Assembly (NCBI RefSeq): GCF_014284175.1
Contig: NZ_JACOGA010000018.1
Coordinates: forward strand, 1 to 64,000
From: Affinundibacterium flavidum
Lineage (GTDB): Bacteria; Pseudomonadota; Gammaproteobacteria; Burkholderiales; Burkholderiaceae_D
Direction of reading: 5' to 3'
DNA: 64,000 nt
The notes under the pieces are model-generated. The model made no database searches. It saw only the letters and a list, made by a program, of their open reading frames with translations, and was not told the origin of the DNA. The position numbers and the translations under genes were made by a program. This document shows positions 8,570 through 17,455 of the stretch, in pieces; within the stretch, counting starts at the first letter, position 1, and every line of letters starts with the position of its first letter.

Positions 8570-10057
8570 TTACGATGAACAGCTAACTGATAATTGACCA
8601 GCCCAATCAGGCGGCAGCTGAGCGTATTCCTTAAATTCGGGCTGTTCTGCAAATGGATTGGTTAATATTTTTAAGAGTTTTTCGATTTCACTAAAGTCTT
8701 TTTGCTCGGCCTTTTCTATCGCTTGTTGAGCCAAATAATTACGCAAAACATATTTGGGATTGATTTGGTTCATACGAATCTGGCGTTCTGCATCAATCGA
8801 ATTCCCTTGCTGTAAGCGCGAGCGATACGTTTGTAACCAAATATCTAAGCTTGCCCTATCAGCAAATAGATCACGCAACGCATTATCGTTAGGGCTGGGC
8901 TGTCGTTCAACCTGACTCAAATTTCTAAATGCCAGTGTGAAATCTGTTCGCGTGCTCGCCATTAAGTCTAGGTACGCTGCAAATAATTCGTCATCACCGG
9001 GCATTTGGTCGAGTAATCCGAATTTTTGTTGCATAAGTTTGTGATAGTGCGCTTCATAATGATCAACATAAGGCGATAAGGCTTCTTGCGTAGTTTCCAC
9101 GTCGCCAATTAATGGCAATAGGGCTTGTGCCAGTGCGTGACAATTCCATTGTCCTATGCGTGGTTGCATTTGGTAGGAATAACGTCCCTGATTATCACTA
9201 TGATTGCAAATATGCGCAGGGTCAAATCCGTCCATAAAACCAAATGGGCCATAATCCAGAGTCAAACCCAGAATAGACATATTGTCCGTGTTTAATACAC
9301 CATGCATGAATCCAACGGCCTGCCAATGCGCCACGAGCTGAGCGGTTTTGATGACGACTTCTTTCAACAAAGCTGGATAAGGATTCTCGGTATTCTGTAG
9401 GTGCGGATAGTAGTGCTGAATGACAAAGTCCGCCAATTGCTGCAATTGCTCAGGCTTTTCCTTGTAATACCAATGTTCAAATGATCCGAAACGAACAAAA
9501 CTAGGAGCGGTTCGAGTTACGACTGCCGTTTTCTCTGGCATTTCACGCATCGTATATTGATCTGAACCTGTAATGCAAAGTGCGCGTGATGTGGGAATTC
9601 CTAATCCTGCCATCGCTTCTGAACACAAAAATTCACGCACTGACGAGCGTAACACTGCGCGCCCATCGCCCATGCGAGAGTAGGGCGTCATACCTGCACC
9701 TTTGAGTTGAATTTCATGTCGTATATTATCTTGTCGCGTGGCGAGATCGCCCAGTAAAATGGCGCGCCCATCACCTAACTGTCCAGCCCAAACGCCAAAT
9801 TGATGCCCTGAATACACGGTAGCTAATGGGGCGCTACTTGAATGAACGCGATTTCCACTAAACACTTCAATCAATTCGGGCTCTCTGATTTGTTCATCGC
9901 TGATACCAAATTCACTTAGCATTTCCGGGCTGACTGCGATCAAATACGGGGACTTCAGTGGAGTTGGATGTTGGGGCGTGAAAAAGGCAGAGCCTAATTC
10001 AGCAAAGCAGTTTTGGAAATGAAGTGGTTTGTGAACTGGTGAATCAGGCTGGTTCAT
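8570..10057 (-). CDS. selO: Protein AMPylase SelO (YdiU/UPF0061 family)
   Basis: A pseudokinase-fold enzyme that transfers AMP from ATP to protein Ser/Thr/Tyr and is linked to redox homeostasis. The start at 10057 (MNQPDSP) gives 495 residues; E. coli SelO has 478. YSGHQFGVWAGQLGDGRA, HEIQLKGAGMTPYSRMGDGRAVLRSSVREFL, GVLNTDNMSILGLTLDYGPFGF and the late KYVLRNYLAQQAIEKA are family hallmarks. The C-terminus ends in VSCSS, preserving the Cys-Ser-Ser tail that in eukaryotic homologues carries selenocysteine. An upstream in-frame start would add 12 residues. Confidence 0.94.
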   Translation of the reverse strand: MNQPDSPVHKPLHFQNCFAELGSAFFTPQHPTPLKSPYLIAVSPEMLSEFGISDEQIREPELIEVFSGNRVHSSSAPLATVYSGHQFGVWAGQLGDGRAILLGDLATRQDNIRHEIQLKGAGMTPYSRMGDGRAVLRSSVREFLCSEAMAGLGIPTSRALCITGSDQYTMREMPEKTAVVTRTAPSFVRFGSFEHWYYKEKPEQLQQLADFVIQHYYPHLQNTENPYPALLKEVVIKTAQLVAHWQAVGFMHGVLNTDNMSILGLTLDYGPFGFMDGFDPAHICNHSDNQGRYSYQMQPRIGQWNCHALAQALLPLIGDVETTQEALSPYVDHYEAHYHKLMQQKFGLLDQMPGDDELFAAYLDLMASTRTDFTLAFRNLSQVERQPSPNDNALRDLFADRASLDIWLQTYRSRLQQGNSIDAERQIRMNQINPKYVLRNYLAQQAIEKAEQKDFSEIEKLLKILTNPFAEQPEFKEYAQLPPDWAGQLSVSCSS

Positions 10058-10127
10058 GAATAGGTACGATGTGGAGATCAAATATAGGAACACTATTTTG
10101 ACAGAGAACCAGAATTCATGTTGAAAC

Positions 10128-10155
10128 GGCGGCAGACTTCTCAGTCTGCCGCCGC
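10128..10155. terminator. Strong hairpin between cheA and selO
   Basis: A perfect 12-bp stem (cggcggcagact / agtctgccgccg) with a tctc loop lies between the cheA stop and the selO start. The T-run on the minus strand is weak (gtttcaac), so it could be a terminator after cheA or an mRNA-stabilising structure. Confidence 0.55.
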
Positions 10156-10177
10156 TTTAGCATATATATAAACACCG

Positions 10178-10197
10178 ATAGCTATTTTTAGCTATCT
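10178..10197. terminator. Second small hairpin after cheA
   Basis: gatagcta-tttt-tagctatc is a perfect 8-bp stem immediately beyond the cheA stop (10209, minus strand), with no clear U-tract. It may act together with the larger hairpin at 10128-10155. Confidence 0.35.
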
Positions 10198-10208
10198 ATT
10201 TCGAAGAG

Positions 10209-12017
10209 TTAAGTACCGTGACGCTCAACGACTTTGCAGCCATCTAGTAAGAACGACAAGCTAATTACCAATACCAATTCACCTTCGGCGGACCGCGCTG
10301 TTCCGGTAATGCCTGGTGTAGAAATGCAAGTCAATGGTTTGATCACCAAGTCAGATGTGCCATCAACAGAGTCGACCGAAATGATATAAGGATTCGGTGC
10401 GGCAATCACGATGCCGACACGTTCTGTACTCTTTTCATAGCCCAAGACTTGACCAAGCGAGCGGATTGGCAGTGGTCTGCCTAAGTCGCGCAAGACGGGC
10501 TGGCCACCAACACTTTCAAAGGTTTCTGGCAATTCAACGACGCGCTGGACGGTTGACATAGGCAATGCCAGCGATGCGCCGGCGGTACGCACTAACATGG
10601 TTGGAACAATTGATAACTCGATAGGCAAGCGGATAATGAAGGTCGTGCCTTTGCCTAAGTGAGAATTAATACGAATCGCACCGCGATGCCGTTCAACCGC
10701 AGTTTTCACGACGTCCATACCCACACCACGACCAGAAACGCTGGAAGCGACTTCTTTGGTCGAAAAGCCCGGCAAGAAGACCAATTGGAATGCCTCATCG
10801 TCCGTGCGCGCTTCATGAGCATTAATCAAGCCTTTTGAAATTGCTTTTTCACGCAGGCGATTCGCATCCATGCCTTTACCATCGTCGGTCACTTCAATCA
10901 TGACGCTGCTCGCTTCTTGCCAAGCTTTGAGCAAAATCTTTGCGCGGGCTGGTTTCGTCGTCGCAGCTCGTTCTTCTGCGGATTCAATACCGTGATCCAA
11001 CGAGTTACGTAACATGTGAACTAACGGGTCGTACAAACTATCCACGACGACACGATCAACCTCAGTTTCTGCTCCTGAAATTTCCAAATCAACTTCTTTA
11101 CCTAAGTCTTTCGCCAACTCACGAATTAATCGTGGAAATTTTTGGAATAAGCGGCCAACCGGTTGCATGCGCGTAGCTAAAGTAGCGCGTTGCAATTCTG
11201 TGGAATAGCGCGAGGCACGGTTTAAGGTTTCTGTCAGTGCTGACATCAATGGAGCGGCATCACCATCGAACGGAAATTGCGATAGTTTTTCCAATAAAAC
11301 AGCGGCTTGGTTGGCAGCCTGAACTGATTCCCCGGCAACTTCCAACAAGACATCGAGCTTAACCGCGTCAATACGTATACTTTCTTCTTTGACGGGAGCG
11401 TTTTGCTTTATTTCATTACTTGCCAGAGATGTTTTAACTGCTTCCTGTTCTTGCTTAATAACTGGATTAACTGGCGGAGCATCTGGCAAGGTTCCAGCCG
11501 GAACGACCGCACGATAATAAGCATCCCAAGGCACTTCACCTTCGGCGACTACGGTAGGGGCAACAGTTTGAATAACATCGCTACTTGATGGTTTTGCGCT
11601 GGTTGCTTTGGTGGCAGGCGCTGCAGAAGAAGATTTACCCTCGATCGCATCGTTCAGCAATTGTTCTAGCGCAGCCGGCATTGTCGATAACTGATCTGGA
11701 TCGGTGCCATTTGACAGTGCAGTCAATTGATCGGACACAAAGCCACTTGCTTCGAGTGCGGCTTCAATCGCAATAGGAGTGACGGGGGATTTACCCGTGC
11801 GTAATGCATCAAATAAATTTTCTGTCAGATGGCATGCAGAGACCATCGCAGACAGATTCATGAAACCCGCGCCACCTTTGATGGTGTGGAAGGATCTAAA
11901 CACGGCGTTGAGTGTGTTCATATCTTCGGGGTTACGCTGCAGTGAGAGCAGATGCTCTTCTACATTGACCGCGAGATCTAAAGCCTCAACGACAAATTCT
12001 TTGAGCATATCATCCAT
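10209..12017 (-). CDS. cheA: Chemotaxis histidine kinase CheA
   Basis: Autophosphorylating kinase of a chemosensory array. The 602 residues show an Hpt (P1) domain with phospho-acceptor His44 in FRSFHTIKGGAGF and an Ala/Ser/Pro-rich linker. These are followed by a P3 dimerisation helix pair (RIDAVKLDVLLEVAGESVQ) and an ATPase domain with N-box HMLRNSLDHGIE, G1 DDGKGMD, an F-box-like FLPGFST and G2 GRGVGMDVV. A C-terminal CheW-like P5 domain completes it. I see no P2 (CheY/CheB-binding) domain between P1 and P3, so the protein is shorter than E. coli CheA (654). It starts directly after cheZ, without overlap. Confidence 0.93.
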   Translation of the reverse strand: MDDMLKEFVVEALDLAVNVEEHLLSLQRNPEDMNTLNAVFRSFHTIKGGAGFMNLSAMVSACHLTENLFDALRTGKSPVTPIAIEAALEASGFVSDQLTALSNGTDPDQLSTMPAALEQLLNDAIEGKSSSAAPATKATSAKPSSSDVIQTVAPTVVAEGEVPWDAYYRAVVPAGTLPDAPPVNPVIKQEQEAVKTSLASNEIKQNAPVKEESIRIDAVKLDVLLEVAGESVQAANQAAVLLEKLSQFPFDGDAAPLMSALTETLNRASRYSTELQRATLATRMQPVGRLFQKFPRLIRELAKDLGKEVDLEISGAETEVDRVVVDSLYDPLVHMLRNSLDHGIESAEERAATTKPARAKILLKAWQEASSVMIEVTDDGKGMDANRLREKAISKGLINAHEARTDDEAFQLVFLPGFSTKEVASSVSGRGVGMDVVKTAVERHRGAIRINSHLGKGTTFIIRLPIELSIVPTMLVRTAGASLALPMSTVQRVVELPETFESVGGQPVLRDLGRPLPIRSLGQVLGYEKSTERVGIVIAAPNPYIISVDSVDGTSDLVIKPLTCISTPGITGTARSAEGELVLVISLSFLLDGCKVVERHGT

Positions 12018-12770
12018 TTAGAAACCCAGACTATCAAGTAGGTTATCTACATCGTCCTGCTCTAACGCAGCATTTGGAACGGACGGACCTTCCATTAATT
12101 CAATGGCTTTTTCTTTGAGTTCAGTTGGTGCATTGTCGAGCAGAATTTGCGCCAACTCGTGTTCAACTGCCTGCGTGATAATGAGTACTTTTTTGATAAG
12201 TTGGCCTGTAAGATCTTGGAAATCTTGCGCCATCATAATGTCTAACAGACGTGCTTTTTCTGCATCAGTAGAAGCGAGCACTTTGTTCGCAAAGGATTTT
12301 GAGTCAGAAGCCAGTAGTTTAAAGTCATCGACGCTCATTTTCCCACTGAAAAGGGTCGCCCAACGCTCATCGATATCTTTTGCATTCTTTCCTAAAACAT
12401 CTTGTTCCGGGATGCCGGCATCGGTCGCATTTAATACTTTGTTGGCTGCTTGTTCAGTCAAAGATGCGACATACTCAAGACGCCCCTGCGCATCAGCTAT
12501 CTGCGACGCCACATCGGAAAGTGAGCGGTCATAGCCGAGTTCACGCATAGAATCATGCATCATGCGAACTAAGTTTCCTAGTCGATCAAACATCGGTTTG
12601 GATGCACTATCGCTATCAAGACTTAAGGATAGTTTGCCATGAGAGCTTTCGGCTACAGGCTCTGGTGCCGTGGCAGCTGCCGTGGCAACTTCAACTGCTG
12701 GCGAACTGCTATCTCGTTGATTGGACATCTCTTCAAATAATGCATCTAGATCATCTGCTGAATCTGTCAT
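12018..12770 (-). CDS. cheZ: Chemotaxis phosphatase CheZ
   Basis: Accelerates dephosphorylation of CheY-P. The 250 residues have an acidic/Ala-rich N-terminus, a long helical hairpin region, and the active-site motif AQDFQDLTGQ, with Asp186 and Gln190 matching the catalytic Asp/Gln of E. coli CheZ. The C-terminal tail QDDVDNLLDSLGF is the CheY-binding helix. It is followed at once by cheA. No cheY, cheW, receptor or flagellar gene is adjacent inside the window, so the pair must work with components elsewhere. The 224 bp upstream (12771-12994) hold no gene or clear signal I can support. Confidence 0.93.
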   Translation of the reverse strand: MTDSADDLDALFEEMSNQRDSSSPAVEVATAAATAPEPVAESSHGKLSLSLDSDSASKPMFDRLGNLVRMMHDSMRELGYDRSLSDVASQIADAQGRLEYVASLTEQAANKVLNATDAGIPEQDVLGKNAKDIDERWATLFSGKMSVDDFKLLASDSKSFANKVLASTDAEKARLLDIMMAQDFQDLTGQLIKKVLIITQAVEHELAQILLDNAPTELKEKAIELMEGPSVPNAALEQDDVDNLLDSLGF

Positions 12771-12994
12771 AATCTTTTTCTCTCCTAATCGCCAAACATT
12801 TGTGTGCGAACTTACATTGAATGCTGTTGTTATTGATAATAAGAATTCAGTATAGGCTCTGGGGTAGGCTTCAGTAATTGCATAAATATAATTTCATCGA
12901 AATATTTACCTACAGAAACCTAACTAGCATGTTGTAAGGATAACCCTGTGCAACAAAATTTGTCATCACTTTATTGTGCATTTAATGAATTTAG

Positions 12995-13441
12995 TTACAA
13001 AGCTTGCGCTTTTGCAACTAGTCTGGCTGTAAATTTTTCAGGCGTTTCAATGATGAATAAATTTAGATTTTGTATTTTTCTAGCTAATTTTAGTAAAGCC
13101 TTATCTTTTGTGACAAGAATCTGAGCATCGGCGTCACGACAAATTTCTAAAAATTTTTGATCGTCCTTATCGCTACATGCCGGGAGTTTTATGGTTTTCG
13201 GTGGGTTTTCTTCGATTGTGATGTAATGATCAAAAGTTGATACAATCTGCGCCCGATTGTCGTCGTCTACCGGTAAGTGTGGATAGTGCAATACTGCTAG
13301 CCACTCATTCCGACAATCTTCCCTCGTAATTGCGTTTAGCTCCTTACTATCCAGAGCTTGCAAAATCATTTGCCAGCGAGGGTCTTTAAAGGCAAATAAA
13401 TCTAAACAAACATTGGTATCTAAGACTATTTTTATGGACAT
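12995..13441 (-). CDS. PIN-domain protein (putative toxin-like nuclease)
   Basis: A 148-residue PIN-fold protein, closest in layout to the putative toxin family often annotated PIN_3 (COG1569). Acidic active-site residues are visible: Asp8 in VLDTNVCLDLF, the CRNEW glutamate, and DADAQILVTKDKALL toward the C-terminus. Family members are Mg2+-dependent ribonucleases. No antitoxin-like gene lies on either side, with only 112 bp to yaaA and 224 bp to cheZ, so calling it a toxin of a TA pair is not supported by context. Confidence 0.8.
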   Translation of the reverse strand: MSIKIVLDTNVCLDLFAFKDPRWQMILQALDSKELNAITREDCRNEWLAVLHYPHLPVDDDNRAQIVSTFDHYITIEENPPKTIKLPACSDKDDQKFLEICRDADAQILVTKDKALLKLARKIQNLNLFIIETPEKFTARLVAKAQAL

Positions 13442-13553
13442 ATTGGGGACCCTTGAATCATGCGTATTGTTTTACGTAGAGTTCTTAGTCTTCCTTTCGT
13501 TTGATATTCAATTTTCTGTGGCTAAGTTTGTTGCTTAATTTCTTGTAAAACCT

Positions 13554-14330
13554 ATGTTGATATTGCTGTCCCCCGCGAAAAGCCTTGATTTCACTACCCC
13601 AGCGTTAGTTCGCACCTCGAGTCAAATTCAATTTTCAAACGAAGTTGACTATCTTGCTGGAATTGCGTCTCAACTTAGCAGCGCAGATTTGCAAGAGAAA
13701 ATGAAAATCTCTCCCGCCCTGGCGCAATTAAATGTGGAGCGATTTGCAGACTTGGTAAGTCTAGCGGCAAAGAAAAAAGAAAGACAAGCAGTATTTGTTT
13801 TTGATGGCGATGTCTATAGTGGTTTGCAAGCGAGGCATTTAGCCAAGAAGGAAGTAACGTACTTGCAAAAGCACCTTCGCATTTTATCTGGCTTATATGG
13901 AATATTACGCCCTTTAGATTTAATCCAAGCTTATCGTTTAGAAATGGGAACCACATTGAAGACGATGATGGGCAATACACTTTACGCCTATTGGTCAGAG
14001 AAAGTTACCGCGCAAGTAATCGCCGATATTGAGCAAAATAAGGCGAAAACCCTAGTGAACCTAGCTTCGGAAGAGTATGCCAAGGTGGTTAAGCTCAAAT
14101 CTCTTCCCGTTCCTGTGATTCAACCGATATTTCAAGATTACTCTGCAGGTAAATTCAAGGTTGTATCTTTCTTTGCCAAGAAGGCGAGGGGAAGCATGGT
14201 TCGATATTGCGCGCAGAATCACATTAAGAAAGCCTCTGAGCTAAAGAATTTTAACTATGATGGATATCGCTATATTGAGGAGGAATCAGATCCCAATCAT
14301 TGGATTTTTCGCCGCAAAGTCTCCGACTAG
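13554..14330 (+). CDS. yaaA: Peroxide stress protein YaaA
   Basis: Member of the YaaA/DUF328 family. In E. coli it limits intracellular iron during H2O2 stress and binds DNA. The 258 residues begin MLILLSPAKSLDF and contain the typical VFDGDVYSGL, SGLYGILRPLDLIQAYRLEMGT, LVNLASEEYAKVV and VVSFFAKKARGSMVRY segments. It is monocistronic by position, ended by a strong hairpin at 14335-14368. Confidence 0.93.
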   Translation: MLILLSPAKSLDFTTPALVRTSSQIQFSNEVDYLAGIASQLSSADLQEKMKISPALAQLNVERFADLVSLAAKKKERQAVFVFDGDVYSGLQARHLAKKEVTYLQKHLRILSGLYGILRPLDLIQAYRLEMGTTLKTMMGNTLYAYWSEKVTAQVIADIEQNKAKTLVNLASEEYAKVVKLKSLPVPVIQPIFQDYSAGKFKVVSFFAKKARGSMVRYCAQNHIKKASELKNFNYDGYRYIEEESDPNHWIFRRKVSD

Positions 14331-14334
14331 AAAC

Positions 14335-14368
14335 ACAAAAGCCTCGAACTGATGTTAGAGGCTTTTGT
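14335..14368. terminator. Bidirectional terminator between yaaA and bamD
   Basis: An 11-bp perfect stem, acaaaagcctc / gaggcttttgt, with a 12-base loop. The A/T tracts within the arms suit termination of convergent yaaA (plus) and bamD (minus). Confidence 0.75.
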
Positions 14369-14444
14369 AGATGTTGGTGCTCAGTTTTCTTGGAGGCCAA
14401 ACTTTTCAATCAAGCTTGCTCAGACTTTGGTAGTAACTCTGAGC

Positions 14445-15242
14445 TTAACTCCAAAATTTCCACCATGATTTTTTTGAGCCATATGTGTCTAGTAATGTAC
14501 TCTTAGGGAAATTGCTGGTGAAGACACGTTTGGCATCGTCTCTCAGCTCAATCATGCCCATGCCATCGTAAGCTTTGATAAGAACCACTAAGGCTTCTTC
14601 AATAGCCGGCGCATCTGGGTATTCTTTAATGGCAGACTGCGCGCGATTAGCTGCAGCAACGAAAGCATTTCTACGTAAATAGTATTTTGCTACGTGTAGA
14701 TCATACTGTGCCAGAGAATTTACTAAATACTTCATGCGTGCAATCGCATCTGGCGTATACTTGCTGTCTGGGAATCGAGTGACCAATTCCTTGAAAGCAT
14801 CAAATGAATCACGTGTCGCTTTTGGATCGCGCTCAGTAATATCCTGATTTGCGATAAAGCTGAAGAAGCCCATGTCATCATTAAAGTTGATTAAACCACG
14901 TAAGTAATACATGTAATCAACATTGGCATGATTGGGATGCAATTTAATAAAGCGATCAACCGCAGCCAAAGCTTGTGCCTGGTCGCCTTGTTTATAATGA
15001 GCATAAGCAATTTCGAGCTGTGCTTGTTGTGCATAAGCACCAAATGGGAAGCGGGATTCAAGCTTTTCAAACAATTGAACTGAGCGCTCATAAGATCCTG
15101 CAGCTAATTCATCTTTTGCTTCAGCGTATAATTTTTCTGCGGACCAGTTTTTACTTTCTTCAATTTTATCGCCGAAAATACCGCAGCCAGCAAGTGAGAT
15201 GGATAGTGCGAGACCTAACAATTTTATGTATTTAATGTGCAT
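14445..15242 (-). CDS. bamD: Outer membrane assembly lipoprotein BamD
   Basis: Essential lipoprotein of the BAM complex, which inserts beta-barrel proteins into the outer membrane. The N-terminal signal ends in the lipobox LAGC with lipidated Cys20. Five TPR-like repeats follow (AKDELAAGSYERSVQLFEKLESRFPFG, DQAQALAAVDRFIKLHP and so on), and the signature YYLRRNAFVAAANRAQ is present. At 265 residues it matches the family. Divergent from rluD, with only 42 bp between the starts, the conserved arrangement in many proteobacteria (bamD-rluD-pgeF). Confidence 0.95.
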   Translation of the reverse strand: MHIKYIKLLGLALSISLAGCGIFGDKIEESKNWSAEKLYAEAKDELAAGSYERSVQLFEKLESRFPFGAYAQQAQLEIAYAHYKQGDQAQALAAVDRFIKLHPNHANVDYMYYLRGLINFNDDMGFFSFIANQDITERDPKATRDSFDAFKELVTRFPDSKYTPDAIARMKYLVNSLAQYDLHVAKYYLRRNAFVAAANRAQSAIKEYPDAPAIEEALVVLIKAYDGMGMIELRDDAKRVFTSNFPKSTLLDTYGSKKSWWKFWS

Positions 15243-15284
15243 GAGCTTTGCAAGTGCATGAGAATAATTGACGGATTATAGCCG

Positions 15285-16313
15285 ATGGTAATTAATGTGA
15301 CACCAAATGACAAAATGATTTTAACCGATAGTGAGCTAGATCTCGATGAAATTGATCAGGATACTCAGATAAAGGTAGCTGAAGAGGCTGAACCGATCGA
15401 ATTGATATTGCCAGATAGTATTTGTGGTGATCGTTTGGATAAGGTTTTGTCCAAGTTGGTCCCACAGTATTCACGTGGTCGCATTCAGCAATGGATAGAA
15501 GAAGGTCACGTACTGGTTGATGGCAAACCTTCAAAAATTAAGACGACAATGCTTGGTGATGAGCGCATTACCATTATTCCTCAGGCAGCTGCCGAGGATA
15601 ACGCCTATACCGCAGAAGACATTCCGCTCAATATCATTTATGAAGATGACGCGATTATTGTTCTGAATAAGCCCGCTGGATTGGTTGTTCATCCAGCTGC
15701 AGGTAATTGGTCAGGAACCTTGTTGAATGGTTTGCTATTTCATCGTCCTTTGCTGGCGGCGGTGCCACGCGCGGGAATTGTGCACCGACTCGACAAGGAT
15801 ACCTCTGGCTTGATGGTAGTCGCCAAAACCTTAACAGCACAAACGGAATTAGTCCGCCAGTTACAAGCAAGAACTGTCAAGCGCGAATACGCTGCGATGG
15901 TGTGGGGCACACCTAATGCATCCGGAACGGTAGACGCGGCAATGGCTAGACATTCACGTGATCGTTTAAAAATGTCTGTTTCTCACAGTGTTTTGGCAAA
16001 ACCAGCAATCACGCACTTCCAAAGAATTTCTACTGGCATGTTGGAACGCTTTCCGGTGAGCTTGGTTGGCTGTCAATTAGAAACAGGCCGCACTCACCAA
16101 ATTCGTGTGCACATGCTGTCGTTGGGCTTTCCTTTGGTGGGAGACACGCTCTACGGTAAGCAACATTTGGCGCGGTTTTTCCCACGTCAAGCTTTGCAAG
16201 CACGTAAGTTAGGTCTGATCCATCCTGTCAGTAACTTGCCAGTTGAATGGAGTATTCCTTTAGAAGCAGATTTCATGGATTTACTTGAGCGCGCAGGCAT
16301 GGCCCAGCTATGA
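15285..16313 (+). CDS. rluD: 23S rRNA pseudouridine synthase RluD
   Basis: Makes pseudouridines in helix 69 of 23S rRNA. An acidic N-terminal extension of about 40 residues precedes an S4 RNA-binding domain (GDRLDKVLSKLVPQYSRGRIQQWIEEGHV). The RluA-type catalytic domain follows, with nucleophile Asp170 in HRLDKDTSG and the ETGRTHQIRVHM motif. The 342 residues are slightly longer than E. coli RluD (326). The stop overlaps the pgeF start by ATGA at 16310-16313, so the two are translationally coupled. Confidence 0.93.
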   Translation: MVINVTPNDKMILTDSELDLDEIDQDTQIKVAEEAEPIELILPDSICGDRLDKVLSKLVPQYSRGRIQQWIEEGHVLVDGKPSKIKTTMLGDERITIIPQAAAEDNAYTAEDIPLNIIYEDDAIIVLNKPAGLVVHPAAGNWSGTLLNGLLFHRPLLAAVPRAGIVHRLDKDTSGLMVVAKTLTAQTELVRQLQARTVKREYAAMVWGTPNASGTVDAAMARHSRDRLKMSVSHSVLAKPAITHFQRISTGMLERFPVSLVGCQLETGRTHQIRVHMLSLGFPLVGDTLYGKQHLARFFPRQALQARKLGLIHPVSNLPVEWSIPLEADFMDLLERAGMAQL

Positions 16314-17095
16314 GTTTTATTCGTGATGATGATACTGGCTTAGTGCTAATTAAGCCCGATTGGCCAGATTGTCCTGCAAACGTTCGCGCTTATTCCAGCA
16401 CGCGTATCGGTGGTGTCAGTGTAGCGCCGTATGGTGATGTCGATGGCGACAATGGATTGAACCTAGCCAATCATGTTGGCGATGATGTCAACGCTGTTCG
16501 CATGAATCGCGATTGCATATCTGATTTTTTTCCTAAGGATGTCACATTCTTATCACAAATTCATGGCATTCTGGCAGTTGATGCAGCGAACATCCAAGAT
16601 GGGCAAATTGTAGAAGCTGACGCTTGCTATACCAAACTATCAAAAGTCCCTTGTGCGATATTGACCGCGGATTGTTTGCCGATTTTGTTGGCATCAACTG
16701 ATGGTCGGTGTGTGGCTGCGGTGCACGCTGGTTGGCGCGGTCTTGCTGCAGGCGTAGTTGAAGCCGCAGTGTTGCAAATGCGTAAAAATAGTGGGCATGA
16801 AATTACCGCTTGGTTGGGGCCAGCAATTGGTGCGTCGGCATTTGAAGTTGGAGCTGATGTGGTGAATGCATTTACGCAAAAAATGCCACAACAAAAAGTT
16901 CATTTTAAGCCGCTTGATCGCGACGCTAAATTTCTCGCTGATATGTATGGATTGGCTCGTACGATATTACAAGGTGTGGGAATTAATAGTATTTCAGGTG
17001 GCGAACATTGCACCTTCACCGAAGATGCGCTTTTTTACTCTTATCGTCGGGATGGGGTGACAGGCCGGATGGCTAGTTGGATTTGGTTTGAGTAG
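16310..17095 (+). CDS. pgeF: Purine nucleoside phosphorylase / laccase-domain protein (YfiH/PgeF)
   Basis: Member of the DUF152 family (YfiH), reported to act as purine nucleoside phosphorylase and as peptidoglycan editing factor. In the 261 residues the metal site is visible: a His in SQIHG, the Cys of ILTADCLPILL and the His of VAAVHAGWRGLAAG. The GPAIGASAFEVG and C-terminal DALFYSYRRDGVTGRMASWIW segments are diagnostic. Coupled to rluD by a 4-bp overlap. Its last 23 bp overlap the 3' end of the convergent small membrane protein gene. Confidence 0.92.
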   Translation: MSFIRDDDTGLVLIKPDWPDCPANVRAYSSTRIGGVSVAPYGDVDGDNGLNLANHVGDDVNAVRMNRDCISDFFPKDVTFLSQIHGILAVDAANIQDGQIVEADACYTKLSKVPCAILTADCLPILLASTDGRCVAAVHAGWRGLAAGVVEAAVLQMRKNSGHEITAWLGPAIGASAFEVGADVVNAFTQKMPQQKVHFKPLDRDAKFLADMYGLARTILQGVGINSISGGEHCTFTEDALFYSYRRDGVTGRMASWIWFE

Positions 17096-17321
17096 TTTCG
17101 TCTTGCTGTCGTTGTTGTCGATGTTGTTCCAGGCGGTCTTGTTCAGCTTGTTTGATTCGACGTTTGCGCGCTGGTGAACTGAGTATGTACAACACAAGCC
17201 CGAGTGGGATGATGCAGTAAAAAATGAAAGTCATAACGCCTGCAAGTATTGATGACTCTGCTAAAGACATCAAGAGAACGACATAAATCCACGCGATTGC
17301 GATAAGATACAAGAAGGCCAT
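17073..17321 (-). CDS. Small two-TM membrane protein
   Basis: 82 residues: two hydrophobic segments at about 2-20 and 24-48, then a strongly charged Arg/Gln/Glu-rich tail that should lie in the cytoplasm (KRRIKQAEQDRLEQHRQQRQQ). I do not recognise a named family. The ribosome binding site is weak, and the last 23 bp overlap the end of pgeF on the other strand, so its expression is less certain than its neighbours'. The clean membrane/charged-tail pattern argues that it is real. Confidence 0.6.
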   Translation of the reverse strand: MAFLYLIAIAWIYVVLLMSLAESSILAGVMTFIFYCIIPLGLVLYILSSPARKRRIKQAEQDRLEQHRQQRQQDETTQTKSN

Positions 17322-17349
17322 AATATTTCAAATTAGGATGCTAAGTTAA

Positions 17350-17391
17350 TTAGCAAAAGTTGGTTAGCAAAAGTAGTTTAGCAATACTTGA
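17350..17391 (+). repeat. Three tandem 14-bp repeats upstream of phaC
   Basis: Three consecutive 14-base units start ttagcaaaagttgg, ttagcaaaagtagt and ttagcaatacttga. They share TTAGCAAAAGT, with decay in the third unit. They lie 65-106 bp upstream of the phaC start, where a promoter or a regulator site would be expected. Confidence 0.6.
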
Positions 17392-17455
17392 TTTATTGAC
17401 GCCAAAATTTAGATCAGCATTTGTGACAATACTCTAAAACTAGGAAAATTGCATA

